Source: Hysterangium stoloniferum (taxonomy: Eukaryota; Basidiomycota; Agaricomycetes; Hysterangiales; Hysterangiaceae). Taken from it: DNA of 64,000 bases. Shown here piece after piece: positions 44,996 to 55,662 of the stretch; position 1 is the first letter of the stretch; each line of letters opens with the position of its first letter. Both the position numbers and the translations under genes were made by a program. The notes under the pieces were generated by a model. The model was not told the DNA's origin and ran no database searches. It worked only from the letters and a program-made list of their open reading frames with translations. Location: positions 248,001 to 312,000 of the forward strand of contig WHVD01000048.1 in the NCBI GenBank assembly GCA_015178975.1, read 5' to 3'.

Positions 44996-45785
44996 TTGGG
45001 TCCCACAGAACCTAGTATCAAGGGCTATGTTGTCCCAAAGCTCAACCATGATGGATCAAATTGGGTCACCTGGAAGAACCAAACACTGATGGTACTCAGT
45101 GCTGGGACAGCTCTAAAATGTCATCTTGAGGGAACTGTGAGGGAGCTGCGGCCAAGATCAAAGCTGCAGAGCAATGACAGGACAAATTTGAACAATGCGA
45201 GGCATGTATCAAACTCCACATCTTCATGTCTATTGAACCAAGCCTTCAGATCAAAATTTAGGAGTTCCAAACTGTGAAAGAAGTTTGGGATACACTGTAC
45301 ACTAAGCATGAAGGCAAATTACTGTCTGTAAAGATCAATACCAGACAGTGCATGTACAGAATGAAATGCAAGGATAATTCAGAAGTCAAGACTTTGTTAT
45401 CCTTGGATCATTACCAAAGTCATACCATCCATTAATCAGTGTTATATCAATGTTGGTGAAGTTCTCAGCTACAGCTCTAGAACCAGTAAAGGAGGTCATT
45501 TATACCATAATCAAAGAGTATAAAAAACTTACCATAGACAAGAAAAAGTCAAAAGGATCCAAGACAGCAATGGCTACTTCAAAGGGCCACAGCAAGCCAA
45601 GAGATAGCAAAAGGCCACAGAGATCTGCTGAGAACATCAAATGCTGGAACTGTGGAAGGAAGGGTCACTTTGCAGTCAACTGTCACAAACTGAAGAAAAG
45701 GAACAATGAAAAGGATGATGACAATGTGAATGGCAACATGGGCAAGAATGTGAACATCACCATGCCAAGTATGATTTTGCATTAA
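44996..45785 (+). pseudogene. Copia gag (capsid and CCHC nucleocapsid), frameshifted
   Basis: The first part reads YVVPKLNHDGSNWVTWKNQT and LSAGTALKCHLEGTVREL, typical of Copia gag after the start. Frames then shift (about 45180-45450). The last part reads EVIYTIIKEYKKL and ends in the knuckle CWNCGRKGHFAVNC (C-x2-C-x4-H-x4-C) followed by a basic KLKKRN. Several frameshifts and stops make it non-functional. Confidence 0.78.
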
Positions 45786-46253
45786 TGACAACATTCACCA
45801 GACCCACCTTATCACAAGAAATGAGTCCACCCAAGCATATGGAAACTGATTGGCAATGTCAAACCACAAGTCACCTAACCACCATCAATTCACCACCTTT
45901 AATGAAACCTGCAGGAATCTTGAACTCAAGGGTGACAAAGGGTGTTGTGTAAGATCCAGCAGCAAAAGACAAGGGTGTCATACCTATTTTCCTGGGAAAT
46001 GACATGCCACAGTAGAACAAAATGTCAAGTTCGATGAATCAGTCATTGAAATTTTGAACAAGATTGCTAGTTGAGGGAGGGAATGCCCCTACAAGCACCC
46101 AATGTGTTGTACAAAACATTCTGACTGACTCACCTGTACAATATGGATCATGGGATGACATCCCATATGCAAGGATAGAACCTCTTGAGGATCTTAAGGA
46201 CATCATGCCAACCCCAGAGTCAGAGATGCTATGTCAAAGCCACCATGCATGTA
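45786..46253 (+). pseudogene. Copia inter-domain region, 5' of the Tc1 insertion
   Basis: Contains an open block with EGGNAPTSTQCVVQNIL and WDDIPYARIEPLEDLKDI. A similar EGGNGPLDTWNVIQNAQ block lies beyond the Tc1 insertion at about 49700, so this part of pol carries an internal repeat. No protease or integrase motif was found. Confidence 0.5.
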
Positions 46254-47508
46254 CAGTGGCTTCCAAAACTGTCCCAATGTTTTGGTAATTCTCAATAAAT
46301 GCTTTATAACCTACCAAATAAATTTTCTAAAATAGTGAACATATTCTCACATATACCTTAGCATACTAGCTTTGATATACCCAAATATTACATAATATGA
46401 ATGGATATTGGTGTCACAGTCAATATTTAACAATGACCAATCATTGGGACAGTTTTGCAACACTCTCTTTTCACACCTTTCATTATATTATATTATATTC
46501 TAGAGGGCTAGGAAAATTACAAGAAAGATCACATGACATATATTTGATGTTATAATTAATATGTGAATGGAATGTCACATTTTAACTATCATTCTTATCA
46601 TGAAAGTTATTTCTCCTCTCAAAAGAGAACAAGCCATCTCCCTCCTACAAAATGGACTTGACAATAGGAATGTAGCCTATACAACAGGTCTTAGCAAGTA
46701 TACTATCAGTAGAATTACTCAGGAGATAGATATTGACAAAGAAAACCTGAAAGGAGGGTGTTTATCCAAGCTTTCTCCTGCTGACCAAAGGAGGATCATG
46801 CATCAAATCATCTCTGGTCAGCTAGATAATGCTGTCCAAGCCACACATTAAATTAACAATATCAATCAATATGATGTGTCACCTCGCACAGTCAGGAGGA
46901 CCTTGAAATGGCATGGTTTGAAAGCAGTAGTCAAGGCAAAAAGGCCCTTGTTGAAGGCTCAAGATAGAAAGGCCAGGTTAAGCTTTGCCCTCAAATACCA
47001 ACACTGGACAGTGGATGACTGGAAGAGGGTATTGTGGAATGATGAGACCAAAATCAATAGGATTGGGTCAGATGGACATCAATATGTGTGGAAGAAAGCT
47101 GGAGAACCACTTTCTGATAGGATAACTCAACCTACTGTCAAGCATGGAGGTGGAAATATCATGGTCTGGGGCTGTATGGGTTGGAATGGAGTGGGAAGGC
47201 TTGCAGAGATTGAAGGAAGGAAGGATTCTGCACTATATGTAGAGATCCTGGATCAGAATTTGTCCCAGAGCATTGGATATTTGGAGATTCCAAAAGATAA
47301 GGCCATTTTCCAGCAAGATAATGTTCCAAAACATACATCCAAGATGGCACAAGAATGGTTAACTAAAAGAAAAGATTCAGGTATTAGACTGGCCAGCACA
47401 GTCTCCTGATCTAAATCCCAGAGAGCATCTTTGGAATCACCTGAAGAAACAGCTACAAAAATATTCCTCACCACCAAAGGGAGTTTGGGAGTTATGGGAG
47501 AGGGTGGA

Positions 47509-48367
47509 TGTTAGGAGGTGTGTGGAGCTTATCAGAGGGTTTCCGGAGACACCTGCAGGAAAGCTGGTAGGATGTGGCTTCAGCTTATAGGCTGCACCCT
47601 CATGAGATCATGTTGTCCAATTTCAGACAGGCAGATGGGAATCCCAGGGAGTCTGGGAGTAGTTGGTGAGTTGAGAGGTGAGGGTCTACTGTGGGAAACC
47701 CATGGAGGTTGAAGGGTTGGGTGATGATGAGTCGGAGGTTGAGTAACTGATTAGAGTCAGAGGTCGAGAGATAGATACATAGGTCAGAGCCTGTGGCTCT
47801 GACAGGATAAATAGCAGTGTGTTTCAAAGAGGGATAAAGCAGGAAATCTAAGCTGAGAACTTAGTACTTAGTTGATTTTCTGACCGGATTGTATGTACAA
47901 CATTAGCTAGTTTATATAGACTACTGAGTGTATGCAGTACCAAATCCAGTAATAATGAGATCCAAACAAGTAATCATGAAATGAGATAAGTGAACACCAA
48001 GTTTGGTGTTAGGAACAGAACAGAGTCTGAAACATGACAGGTCATTAGACCATAATGGGAATGGAGTGGGAGTGAAGTCCAAATTGTGACAGGTGATTTG
48101 TCCATAACAGGAATGGGGCTCAGTTAGAGAGCTGACAGGTTGTCTGAGTGGACTCCAGTGACTGGTACATGAGACAGGGCTGGAGATAGACAGGAGCGCA
48201 TTCTGGCAGGTATTCCGGTGACTGATACATGAAGTAATGAAGGTTATTACGCATGGACAGGTCTGACATCTGGAGTCCAGAAGGTACTCCAGTAAACTGA
48301 TAACTGGTGCATGTCAGGTGCAGGTACATATAAGTTAGTGCCCAGAGTCCGGCAGGTTTTCTGGTCA
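47509..48367 (-). mobile_element. LTR-X inserted in the Tc1 transposase gene
   Basis: Begins TGTTAGGAGGTGTG on the plus strand and follows LTR-X throughout (GGCTTCAGCTTATAGGCTG, GATTGTATGTACAACAT, AACACCAAGTTTGGTGTTAGG). The far end is degraded to CTGGTCATAG instead of GTTGTAACA, and no target duplication was found. Confidence 0.8.
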
Positions 48368-48369
48368 TA

Positions 48370-49030
48370 GGAGGATATCTGAAAACTATTAAGTATACCA
48401 AATTCTAATATACTCTAAAGGTCATTTAAACATCTGGGATGTGATTCAAACATAATTTGGTTTTTAAAACTTTCAAAAAGTTTTAAACTCTCTCATACAT
48501 TACAAACTAATGAATCTTTCTGGACACGACTAGACAATAAAAAAATTAGTAGTTTGAAACACTAATACTTTTAAAAAATAGATACCTTTAAATAGTCCAT
48601 TCCATGCATATGTATATCATTAGCACCTCTAAATACATATGTATTACTTCGGAATAGATCTGTCAATCTAAACAGATTTCTACTTGATTCAACATACCCA
48701 GAATATATAGGAGGTTTTACTTAATAAAGACAACTGTGGTATGAAAAATTTCCAATAATATTTTACATATTTTACATGGAAATAACTTCATTACAACATT
48801 TAAAAAACAAAATACTAATAAAAGTATTAGTAGGCATCTGTAAAAGGAAGGAAATTATATACAATGGAATTTGTTAAATAACTATGGGTTGTATAAGATG
48901 TAATATGGAGAACTATTTCTGATGGTTGTTTTTTGATGATATAATTGTTTCAGAATAGATATCACTATTTAAAGATGGAGTTTTGTAAAAATAAGACTTT
49001 TATTAGTAAATATTTGAGATTATAGTAATT
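48370..49030. other. AT-rich unidentified insertion between LTR-X and the transposase C-terminus
   Basis: About 660 bases, very AT-rich, with no ORF. They separate the degraded LTR-X end from the transposase codons W-N-T-L-H-N. No terminal inverted repeat or target duplication was seen. It is not part of a normal Tc1 transposase gene, so it is an insertion of unknown type. Confidence 0.45.
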
Positions 49031-49370
49031 ATAAACACCCTCCATAACAGTGTCAGAAACTGATAGAAAGTATGCCCAGAAGACTTGATGCTGTAATAAA
49101 GGCTAAGGGAGGCCAGACAAAGTACTAGAATAACAAGATATCTGATTCAAAAAGAGTGGTTGCAAAACTGTCCCAATGATTGGTCATTTTTTAATATTCA
49201 CTGTGACACCAATATCCATCTATGTATATTATGTAACATTTGGGTATATCAAAGCTAGTATGCTAAGGTATATGTGAGAATACCTTTACTATTTTAGAAA
49301 ATTTTCTTTGTAGGTTATAAAGCATTTATTGAGAATTACCAAAACATTGGGACAGTTTTGGAAGCCACTC

Positions 49371-50144
49371 TAAACTGTCAGCATATGTCTATGATATTAA
49401 CAGTGGACAAAGGATGTCCAGAGATACACCCAAAAGGTCTGGGATTCTTTAGAGGACTCCAGACACCTTTGGCAATGTCACATCATACTGCATCTGCTGG
49501 GGTGTTGCTGCAAATCAACAGAGCACTTGAGGATGAATTCAATGACACACTACCAGCAACTTCAATACCTTTTGAGAACATGATGGCCACAGCAATCCAC
49601 AAATCAGAAAAACTGCCCACAAGTGTTGAGGACACAAGGCATGGAGTAACTATTGAAAGAAACTGTGGATTGAACATAGTTGTTTTGAACAACATACCAA
49701 TTGAGGGAGGGAATGGACCTCTGGATACTTGGAATGTCATACAAAATGCACAAAATGGTGAACATGATGAGATGTTACCAACAGTTTCAATGTCATATGA
49801 AATTGCCATGACAACTGCAATGGAAGAAATTGATGAATCAGCAGTGAATCTCAAAGAGGTAAAATACAGTACTCAGGCACTCATAGGACCACCAGAACAT
49901 GTGAATATTATTGATAGCAAAACAATTCCACTGTATAAGCATGGCCCAAATGGCAAAATTACCAAATACAACCTAACCTAGATTCACCATGCAAAGTTCT
50001 TTGCAGGCCAAAGTTACCACAGTGTTATGACCTCTCACAACTGTCACAAGTCACAACATTGTCACAAACATTCAAAGGTAATATTCAACAACTTTTCAAC
50101 TCATTGAATTCAACTCAACAAATCCAAACATTATTCAACAACAT
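49371..50144 (+). pseudogene. Copia inter-domain region, 3' of the Tc1 insertion
   Basis: Continues the Copia frame after the TA duplication, soon meets a stop, and then shows a long open stretch (SHHTASAGVLLQINRALED, IPIEGGNGPLDTWNVIQNA) in another frame up to 49981. The remainder is rich in CAACA/TTCAA runs. No catalytic motif. Confidence 0.5.
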
Positions 50145-51771
50145 TGTTACAACTGGAATTCCCGCTGGACTCCGGGCACTAACTTATATGCACCCACGCC
50201 CTATACACACCCATTGTCAGTTTATCGGAATTCCCACCGGACTCCGTATGTCAGACTTGTCTATGTTCAACTTTGTTACATTGTGTTTCAGTCACTGGAA
50301 AACCCACTGGACTCTGCCCCTGTCTATGTCCGACCTCGTCCCATGCATCAGTCACTGGACCCCACTCGTAAAACCCATCACCCCTCTAACAGAGCCCCAT
50401 TCCCATTTTAGTCAAATGACCTGTCATGATTCAGACTCCGCTCCCACTCCGTTTCCCATTATGGTTTATGATTTGTCATGATTCAGACTCCGCTCTGTTC
50501 CGTCCCATTCCTAACACCAAATTTGGTGTTTACTATTCCTGTTTTATGTTTTGTTAGTTTTGTTTCATCATTACTGGATTTGGTATGTCATTCACTCCAC
50601 GGTCTATTTAAATTGGCAGATGTTGTACATACAATCCAGTCAGAAAATCAGCTTAGATTCCCCCCAGTAATCTAATACATTTTCCACTCTAAACTCCTAC
50701 TTGAATTACACCGCTCTGTTAAGAACTGAAAACTGACTAATGTCGGTGGCTGACAGGGACCGATCGGAAGGACTTGGCTTCAGCTTATGTGCTGCGCCCT
50801 CGCAAATATCCGTAGTGTGTCCTTAAATTTTGGACGGGCGAAGACTAATCCTAAAGAGTTCCTTTTGGCGAGATACCGATCAGGACCGAAGGATAAGTCG
50901 AGTGTCGGACCAAGGGGTCGGGGCCAGGAGTGGGCGAGCGCAGTGAAGGTGGATGAGGGGATCCTTAGTATGAGACTGTTACAGACGTATGAGGGTATTC
51001 TGAGTCGATATTCTGATTGCCTAGTAACTACAACTACAGCGGGTTCATTACAAGTATCAAGCATCTAGGAAATACTAACTAGGAGAAGAGCGGAACAGGG
51101 TATTGACAATAAGCTTGACTAGGAACGGGAAGTTTATGATTAGTTCGGAGGCCGATGATAACCGAGAGCGGAATTATGGTAAAAGGAAATAGTTCGAGGA
51201 CTACAAATATAGATAGACATATGTGAAACATAGGATAGAACGGATCAACATAATAACAGGGATGTATCAAAAGTTTAACCAGATAATACAAGTATATTTT
51301 GACATGGGCATAAATGGAGTTTGATCACCGCGAAAGCATACGTCAGCATAGGGGGCGATGGTTTCCGATGTGGTGACTTGAGCGATAACTTGAATCGTCA
51401 ATAGGTGGCGATAACCTCGGGGCCAAGCGGCTGCGACACGGTCGTAACACGCTCACACTAGTCGGAGCCCATGGGCTCTGGCACATCTATCTCTCTTACC
51501 TATCTCGACTCATGACCTCATGACCCACGACCTCCGACCTACGACCCCTCGACCCACGACCTCCGACCTCCGACCTACAACCCCTCGACCCACGACCTCC
51601 GACCTACAACCCCTCGACCCATGACCCCCACCCAAACTCCCTGGGATTCCCGTCTGCCTGTCTGAAATTGGACAACACGATCTCGCAAGGGCACAGCCTA
51701 TAAGCTGAAGCCAAGTCCTACTGGATATTCTGTGGGTTTCTCCGGAGACCTGCCGTGTACGTACCCTAACA
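50145..51771 (+). mobile_element. Solo LTR-X, itself split by LTR-Y
   Basis: Begins TGTTACAACTGG and ends CGTACCCTAACA, flanked by AACAT at 50140-50144 and 51772-51776. Positions 50717-51454 are the nested LTR-Y with its duplication. Without it the LTR is about 889 bp; the extra length over 816 bp comes partly from a short tandem CGACC-type repeat near 51520-51620. Confidence 0.9.
50717..51449. mobile_element. Solo LTR-Y nested in LTR-X (733 bp)
   Basis: TGTTAAGAACTG...GGTCGTAACA, flanked by CGCTC at 50712-50716 and 51450-51454. Closely matches the copy at 2093-2839. Confidence 0.92.
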
Positions 51772-51776
51772 AACAT

Positions 51777-52096
51777 CAAATTTATTTCAACATGTCTCAT
51801 TTCGATGTCATGAATGATTTCATTATTAAATCATAATATAGTCATAATGATGCAATGAAAAGCATAAAAGGGCCACGAAAGGAACGAGGGAAGTCTGCCA
51901 AAATATCTGTAAAATTAGTGTCATATTAATAATCAAAATCTAACTTGTCATAACTTCTTCAACAACACTTCTGTGAGCTCTCGCAACTGGTAATAGCCTC
52001 TTACTTCATTGACAGGGCAAATATATACTTTGTCAAATGAGGCTTTGAAATTCGATTAATAGAATATTATTCGACTTTATTGAAGAATATTTGATT
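51777..52096. other. Unassigned AT-rich sequence between two solo LTRs
   Basis: Presumably Copia interior by position. No coding motif recognised. Confidence 0.4.
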
Positions 52097-52898
52097 TGTG
52101 ACATGACTGGAAAACCCATCAGACTCTGGGCACTACCCTATATGCACCTGCACTGTACATGCACCAGTTATCAGTTAACCAGAACACCTGCTGGGACCCA
52201 GATGTCGAACCTGCTCATGTCCAACCTTTGTTGTCTCATGAATCAGTCACTGAAATACCCACTGGGGCCCATGCACATCGTCCCTGTCTATCTCTAACCT
52301 GTCCCACACATCAGCACTGGACTCTGCTCGGAAAACCTGACAGCTCTCTAACTGAGTCCCATTCCCATTATGGTCTAACAACCTGTCACATTTCAGACTC
52401 CACTCCCATTCTGTTCTGTTCCTAACACCTAATTTGTTGTTTACTTATCTCATTTCATGATTACTAGTTTGGATTTCATTAATACTGGATTTGGTATAAC
52501 ATACATTCCACAGTCTATATAGTCTGGCAGATGTTGTACATACAATCCAGTCAGAAAATTAGCTTATATTTCCCCAGTAATCTCAGTACATTTTCTGCTC
52601 TATTCTTCTCTTTGAAACACACTGCAAATTACCTTGTTGGAGCCCATGGGCTCTGACCTATCTATCACTTGACCTCCGACCCATCACCCCTTGACCTCTG
52701 TGGGATTCTCACAATCGACCCTCCAACCTATCGACCCACCAACTACTCCCAGACTCCCCAGGATTCCCATCTGCCTGTCTGAAATTGGATGCCATGATCT
52801 CATGAGGGTGCAGCCTATAAGCTGAAGCCAAGTCCTACCAGCTTTCCCATGGGTTTCTCTGGAAACCCTCCAATAAGCTCCACATGCACTCCTTAACA
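52097..52898 (+). mobile_element. Solo LTR-X, diverged
   Basis: Runs from TGTGACATGACTGG to CACTCCTTAACA, in the same orientation as the copy at 50145. It is more diverged than the other copies, and no matching target duplication was found. Confidence 0.75.
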
Positions 52899-53340
52899 CA
52901 CAGTTGATATTGATGATATGATGATGACCAGAAATTTGAAGTCAGTCATCACATGATTCAAGGACAAGCTTACAGAATGGCTTGAAATAAAAGATCTAGG
53001 AGAATTCAACTGGTTATTTGAAATTCAAGTAGAAAGGAACTGCATGACACATACTATCTCATTTTTATGACATATAACATCAAGAAAAATGTAGCAAATT
53101 TTGGTCTACAGGATGCACAACTGCTAATCCCACTTGGTCCCCAGCATCCCTCCATCAATGCTGAACTATGTCCCATCAACACAAATATGGACCTTATCAC
53201 AAAGCAATTGTATCACTGTTGTTGCAATACATGCAGAACCACAGCCATCCACATTGGGAAACTGTAGAGAGAGAGTCTTCTTCTACCTGAAACAAATGCA
53301 AGACAAATCATTAGTGATTGGTGACAAATATGATGACTCA
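52899..53340 (+). pseudogene. Copia reverse transcriptase fragment
   Basis: The first codons read D-I-D-D-M-M-M, the end of the YVDD catalytic box region, then KDKLTEWLEIKDLGEFNWLF and RNCMTHTISF. This is the classic Copia stretch FEIKDLGELNWLLGI. It ends with a piece like HWETVERVFFYLK and LVIGDKYDD. Several stops are present. Confidence 0.75.
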
Positions 53341-53426
53341 TGCAATGGCATTGAAGTCTGCAGTGAAGCCTTATCACTCACTGAGAGGTATGCAATTTTC
53401 CCTACTTCTACATTAATAGTTTACTT

Positions 53427-53843
53427 TGTTAGTAACCAAGTCTTCACATAAACCGAAATTGGAATCAAACCTACAATGACAAGTGTATGCGCATATATTA
53501 TAGTGCCGATAAGGGGGTAACTCCTAATTACAAATTTCTCCTGAATGATGCAATTGACTAGAAACTTCGAGCATCAAAATTACCCCTTTTTACTCCCCTA
53601 ATAACTCTCCTAAAATAATTAGAAAGTAAATAAAAAGTCGCAATATTTTGCCATATACCTCAGTGAAGTTTACTCACTCACTCACTGAGGTATATGCACA
53701 ATCATTTATTATCATTCTATTACTTATTAAACATCTTGTAGCTTCGCAAACAGGTACTATAATATATAGTGAAGTTTACTCACTCACTCACTGAGCTTCA
53801 CAAACAGACTTAATCCTTCCGAGTTCTTGTCTTCTACTCAACA
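53427..53843 (+). mobile_element. Solo LTR, copy 1 of an inverted pair (417 bp)
   Basis: TGTTAGTAACC...CTACTCAACA with the duplication TACTT at 53422-53426 and 53844-53848. Contains two CTCACTCACTCACTGAG runs. Confidence 0.88.
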
Positions 53844-53882
53844 TACTTACTATTCATTCAGTATTATTTAGGTAGATAACAA

Positions 53883-54305
53883 TGTTGAGTAGAAGACAAG
53901 AATTCGGAAGGGTAGAGTCTAAATTCGAAGCTCAGTGAGTGAGTGAGTAAACTTCACTATATATTATAATACCTAAATTCGAAGCTATAAGACGTTTCGT
54001 AAGTAATAGAATAAGAATAGATGATTGCACATATACCTCAGTGAGTGAGTGAGTAAACTTCACTGAGATATATGGCGAAATATTGCGACCTTTTATTTAC
54101 TTTCTAATTATTTTAGGAGAGTTATTAGGGGAGTAAAAAGGGGAATTTTGATGCTCGAAGTTTCTAGTCAATTGCATCATTAAGGAGAAGTTCATAATTA
54201 GGAGTTACTCCCCCGCTTAATGGCACTACGATATATGTGTATATATGCACATATACTCGTCACCAGATCCATATTTCGGTTTATGCGAAGACTTGATTAC
54301 TAACA
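53883..54305 (-). mobile_element. Solo LTR, copy 2 of an inverted pair (423 bp)
   Basis: TGTTGAGTAG...TTACTAACA with the duplication AACAA at 53878-53882 and 54306-54310. It is the inverse of copy 1, and the distance between them is only 39 bp. Together they make a palindrome of nearly 880 bp. Confidence 0.88.
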
Positions 54306-54385
54306 AACAATACATGTTATAGTGAAGCTTTATCATTCACTGAGAGTATTGTTTAGAACTGTGCAAATGATCCCAACATTCACCC

Positions 54386-55463
54386 CCAACAAGCTGGGGC
54401 CCGCAGCATAGCAAGTGTTCCCAGGCTTGTACACAAATAAAGGTGCGTAGAGTCTGAGTGAAAGAAATTTTGAAGTCTATCCTTAGCCTACGATATTGCT
54501 GGGGGCAGCTATATTTAAACATATCAAAGTAGTTATTATATATATAACCGGTCGGACCGAATAGATATTTTCCAAAGTGGTTATCGGTTCGGTTCGTAAA
54601 TCGGTTACAACCGAATCGAAGCCGAACCGTGAAACCGGTTTGGGTTCAAACCTAATAGAACACTCTGACAGTACAATATTAGAGAGAGAAAAGGAAAGAG
54701 AAGACAGGATCTTTCTTCACAATGAGGTTATAAAGAGTGATCAAGAAAAAAACATGTTCTAATCAGCTTGACAGTAAGTACAACTTTGAATGATAATCAC
54801 AGCCCTTCTTCCCCTCACTTTACGTGGTGGTGGCTAAAAGAAAGTCAGATGTGGTGCAATGGGCGGCGTCAGGGTGGTCGTACTTTAATCATAGTCATTT
54901 CCATCTACATCCAGAATGTCAATTACTTAAAATATACTCCCAACGAAACATTCTTACCGCCACAAGAGCTGGCATTCTTAGGCTTCAGCTTCTGTTGGTT
55001 GGCGTCGTCCGTTGTGTATGGGGTTGGGTCCCTCGCGGGTTGTTCTAGCAGCTGTGAGAGAAATAATACAAGCGAGCGCGAGGAGCAAGAAATAGCTGAT
55101 ACTAAGTCGAAAAGTAAACATGAATGTTCAACTGTGGGGGTTGAGGATGGCGTTGAAATTTACATGATGTGGTTTTATAAGAGAGCCAGGTAGGAACCAT
55201 GATAGCGTCCGAATCTCAAAATTCCCAACATTGGAAGTTGTGATTCGAACATATCGCAAAATATGTCTACGCGAATCCCTCTCAAAATCACTGATTTGAC
55301 CTTGGCGTTGTTGCAAGGGTGGCGGAACGAGAAAATTGGACATCCGCTCAAAAATTTTCAACTAGCCTGTATGTGGTAATTTTGCTTCTCATGTAGGTAG
55401 GTTTTGTTGTCGGGCGTCAATACGACCATGGACTACAATGCATGGTTCTCCTCTATTTGATCG
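54386..55463. other. Mostly unassigned; contains an AACCG/CGGTT-rich tract
   Basis: 54547-54655 is a run of CGGTT and AACCG words (GGTTCGGTTCG, CCGAACCG, AAACCGG) that can fold back on itself. Elsewhere no repeat boundaries were found. Confidence 0.45.
54768..55193 (+). other. Unrecognised 141-codon ORF
   Basis: One open frame with a hydrophobic stretch (LAFLGFSFCWLASSVVYGV) and a charged segment (EREEQEIADTKSKSK). It lacks introns, and no relative is recognised, so it may be fortuitous or a fragment of a membrane protein. Confidence 0.25.
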
Positions 55464-55662
55464 GATCACCGTCACCATCGCTCAACCGTCACCTGGAATC
55501 CGTTGAGTTACCCTCGCTCATTCTAAACAATCATTTTTGGAAAACTTATGTAAACCATGTTAAAACAGTGCTACAGAGTATATATTCAAAGTTTCGGTAG
55601 GCGTTGAGCGAGTGTAACTTAAATTATTCAAAGGGTGATGGTTGAGCGATCGTCGGTGACCA
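55464..55662. mobile_element. MITE-like element with 29-30 bp terminal inverted repeats
   Basis: GATCACCGTCACC plus ATCGCTCAACCGTCACC at the left is matched by an inverted copy at 55633-55662 (GTTGAGCGATCG, GGTGACC). The inner part repeats a weaker inverted GAGTTAC/CGCTCA. No clear target duplication. Confidence 0.6.

Larger units (their letters stand above)
46567..49130 (+). pseudogene. Tc1-like DDE transposase, inactivated
   Basis: Cut-and-paste transposase. The N-terminal HTH region (LKREQAISLLQNGLDNRNVAY, TGLSKYTISRIT) ends at a TAA near 46850. Then come SPRTVRRTLKWHGLKA, the first catalytic Asp in WNDETKINRIGSDG, VKHGGGNIMVWGCM, and the second Asp in AIFQQDNVPKHTS. After a frameshift near 47375 follow DWPAQSPDLNPREHLWNHLKK, with the catalytic Glu. 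An LTR-X splits the gene at 47509, and an AT-rich piece lies beyond it. The C-terminus (ESMPRRLDAVIKAKGGQTKY) reappears at 49060-49130. At least one stop, one frameshift and the insertions inactivate it. Confidence 0.92.
46254..49370 (+). mobile_element. Tc1/mariner element with TIRs of about 210 bp
   Basis: Bounded by CAGTGGCTTCCAAAACTG (46254) and its inverted copy CAGTTTTGGAAGCCACTC (to 49370), with TA on each side (46252-46253, 49371-49372). The TIRs extend over 46254-46462 and 49157-49370. Each TIR is itself closed by an inverted copy of the CAAAACTGTCCCAATG motif, so the element carries four copies of this putative transposase-binding site. It interrupts Copia sequence after the codons H-H-A-C. 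Confidence 0.92.
44708..54385 (+). mobile_element. Copia element broken by at least six nested insertions
   Basis: A Ty1/Copia element can be followed from a 5' LTR at 44708 to LTR remnants ending near 54385. Its own pieces are the LTR (44708-44990), gag (44996-45785), a region between integrase and RT (45790-46253 and 49371-50144), an RT piece (52899-53340) and a 3' LTR remnant. Integrase and most of RT are missing or unrecognisable. Insertions are a Tc1 element (46254-49370), LTR-X inside it, LTR-X (50145-51771) containing LTR-Y, LTR-X (52097-52898), and two inverted solo LTRs in the 3' LTR. Confidence 0.75.
53358..54385 (+). repeat. Copia 3' LTR remnant with two solo LTR insertions
   Basis: 53358-53426, 53844-53882 and 54306-54385 together match the second half of the 5' LTR (44840-44990), including TATTATTTAGGTAGAT in the middle piece. 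The first half of the LTR is missing. Confidence 0.75.

Noticed and set aside
48370-49030. The AT-rich stretch as a large intron of the transposase.
   Set aside because: Tc1 transposase genes rarely have introns, no GT-AG pair joins the flanks in frame, and a degraded LTR-X end lies directly next to it.
53640-54080. Regularly spaced CTCACTCACTCACTGAG blocks as a CRISPR-like array.
   Set aside because: They are internal motifs of two inverted LTR copies in a eukaryotic genome, with no spacers of uniform length.
53427-54305. A single giant foldback transposon.
   Set aside because: Each arm has its own TG...CA ends and its own 5-bp duplication, and the spacer is Copia LTR sequence.
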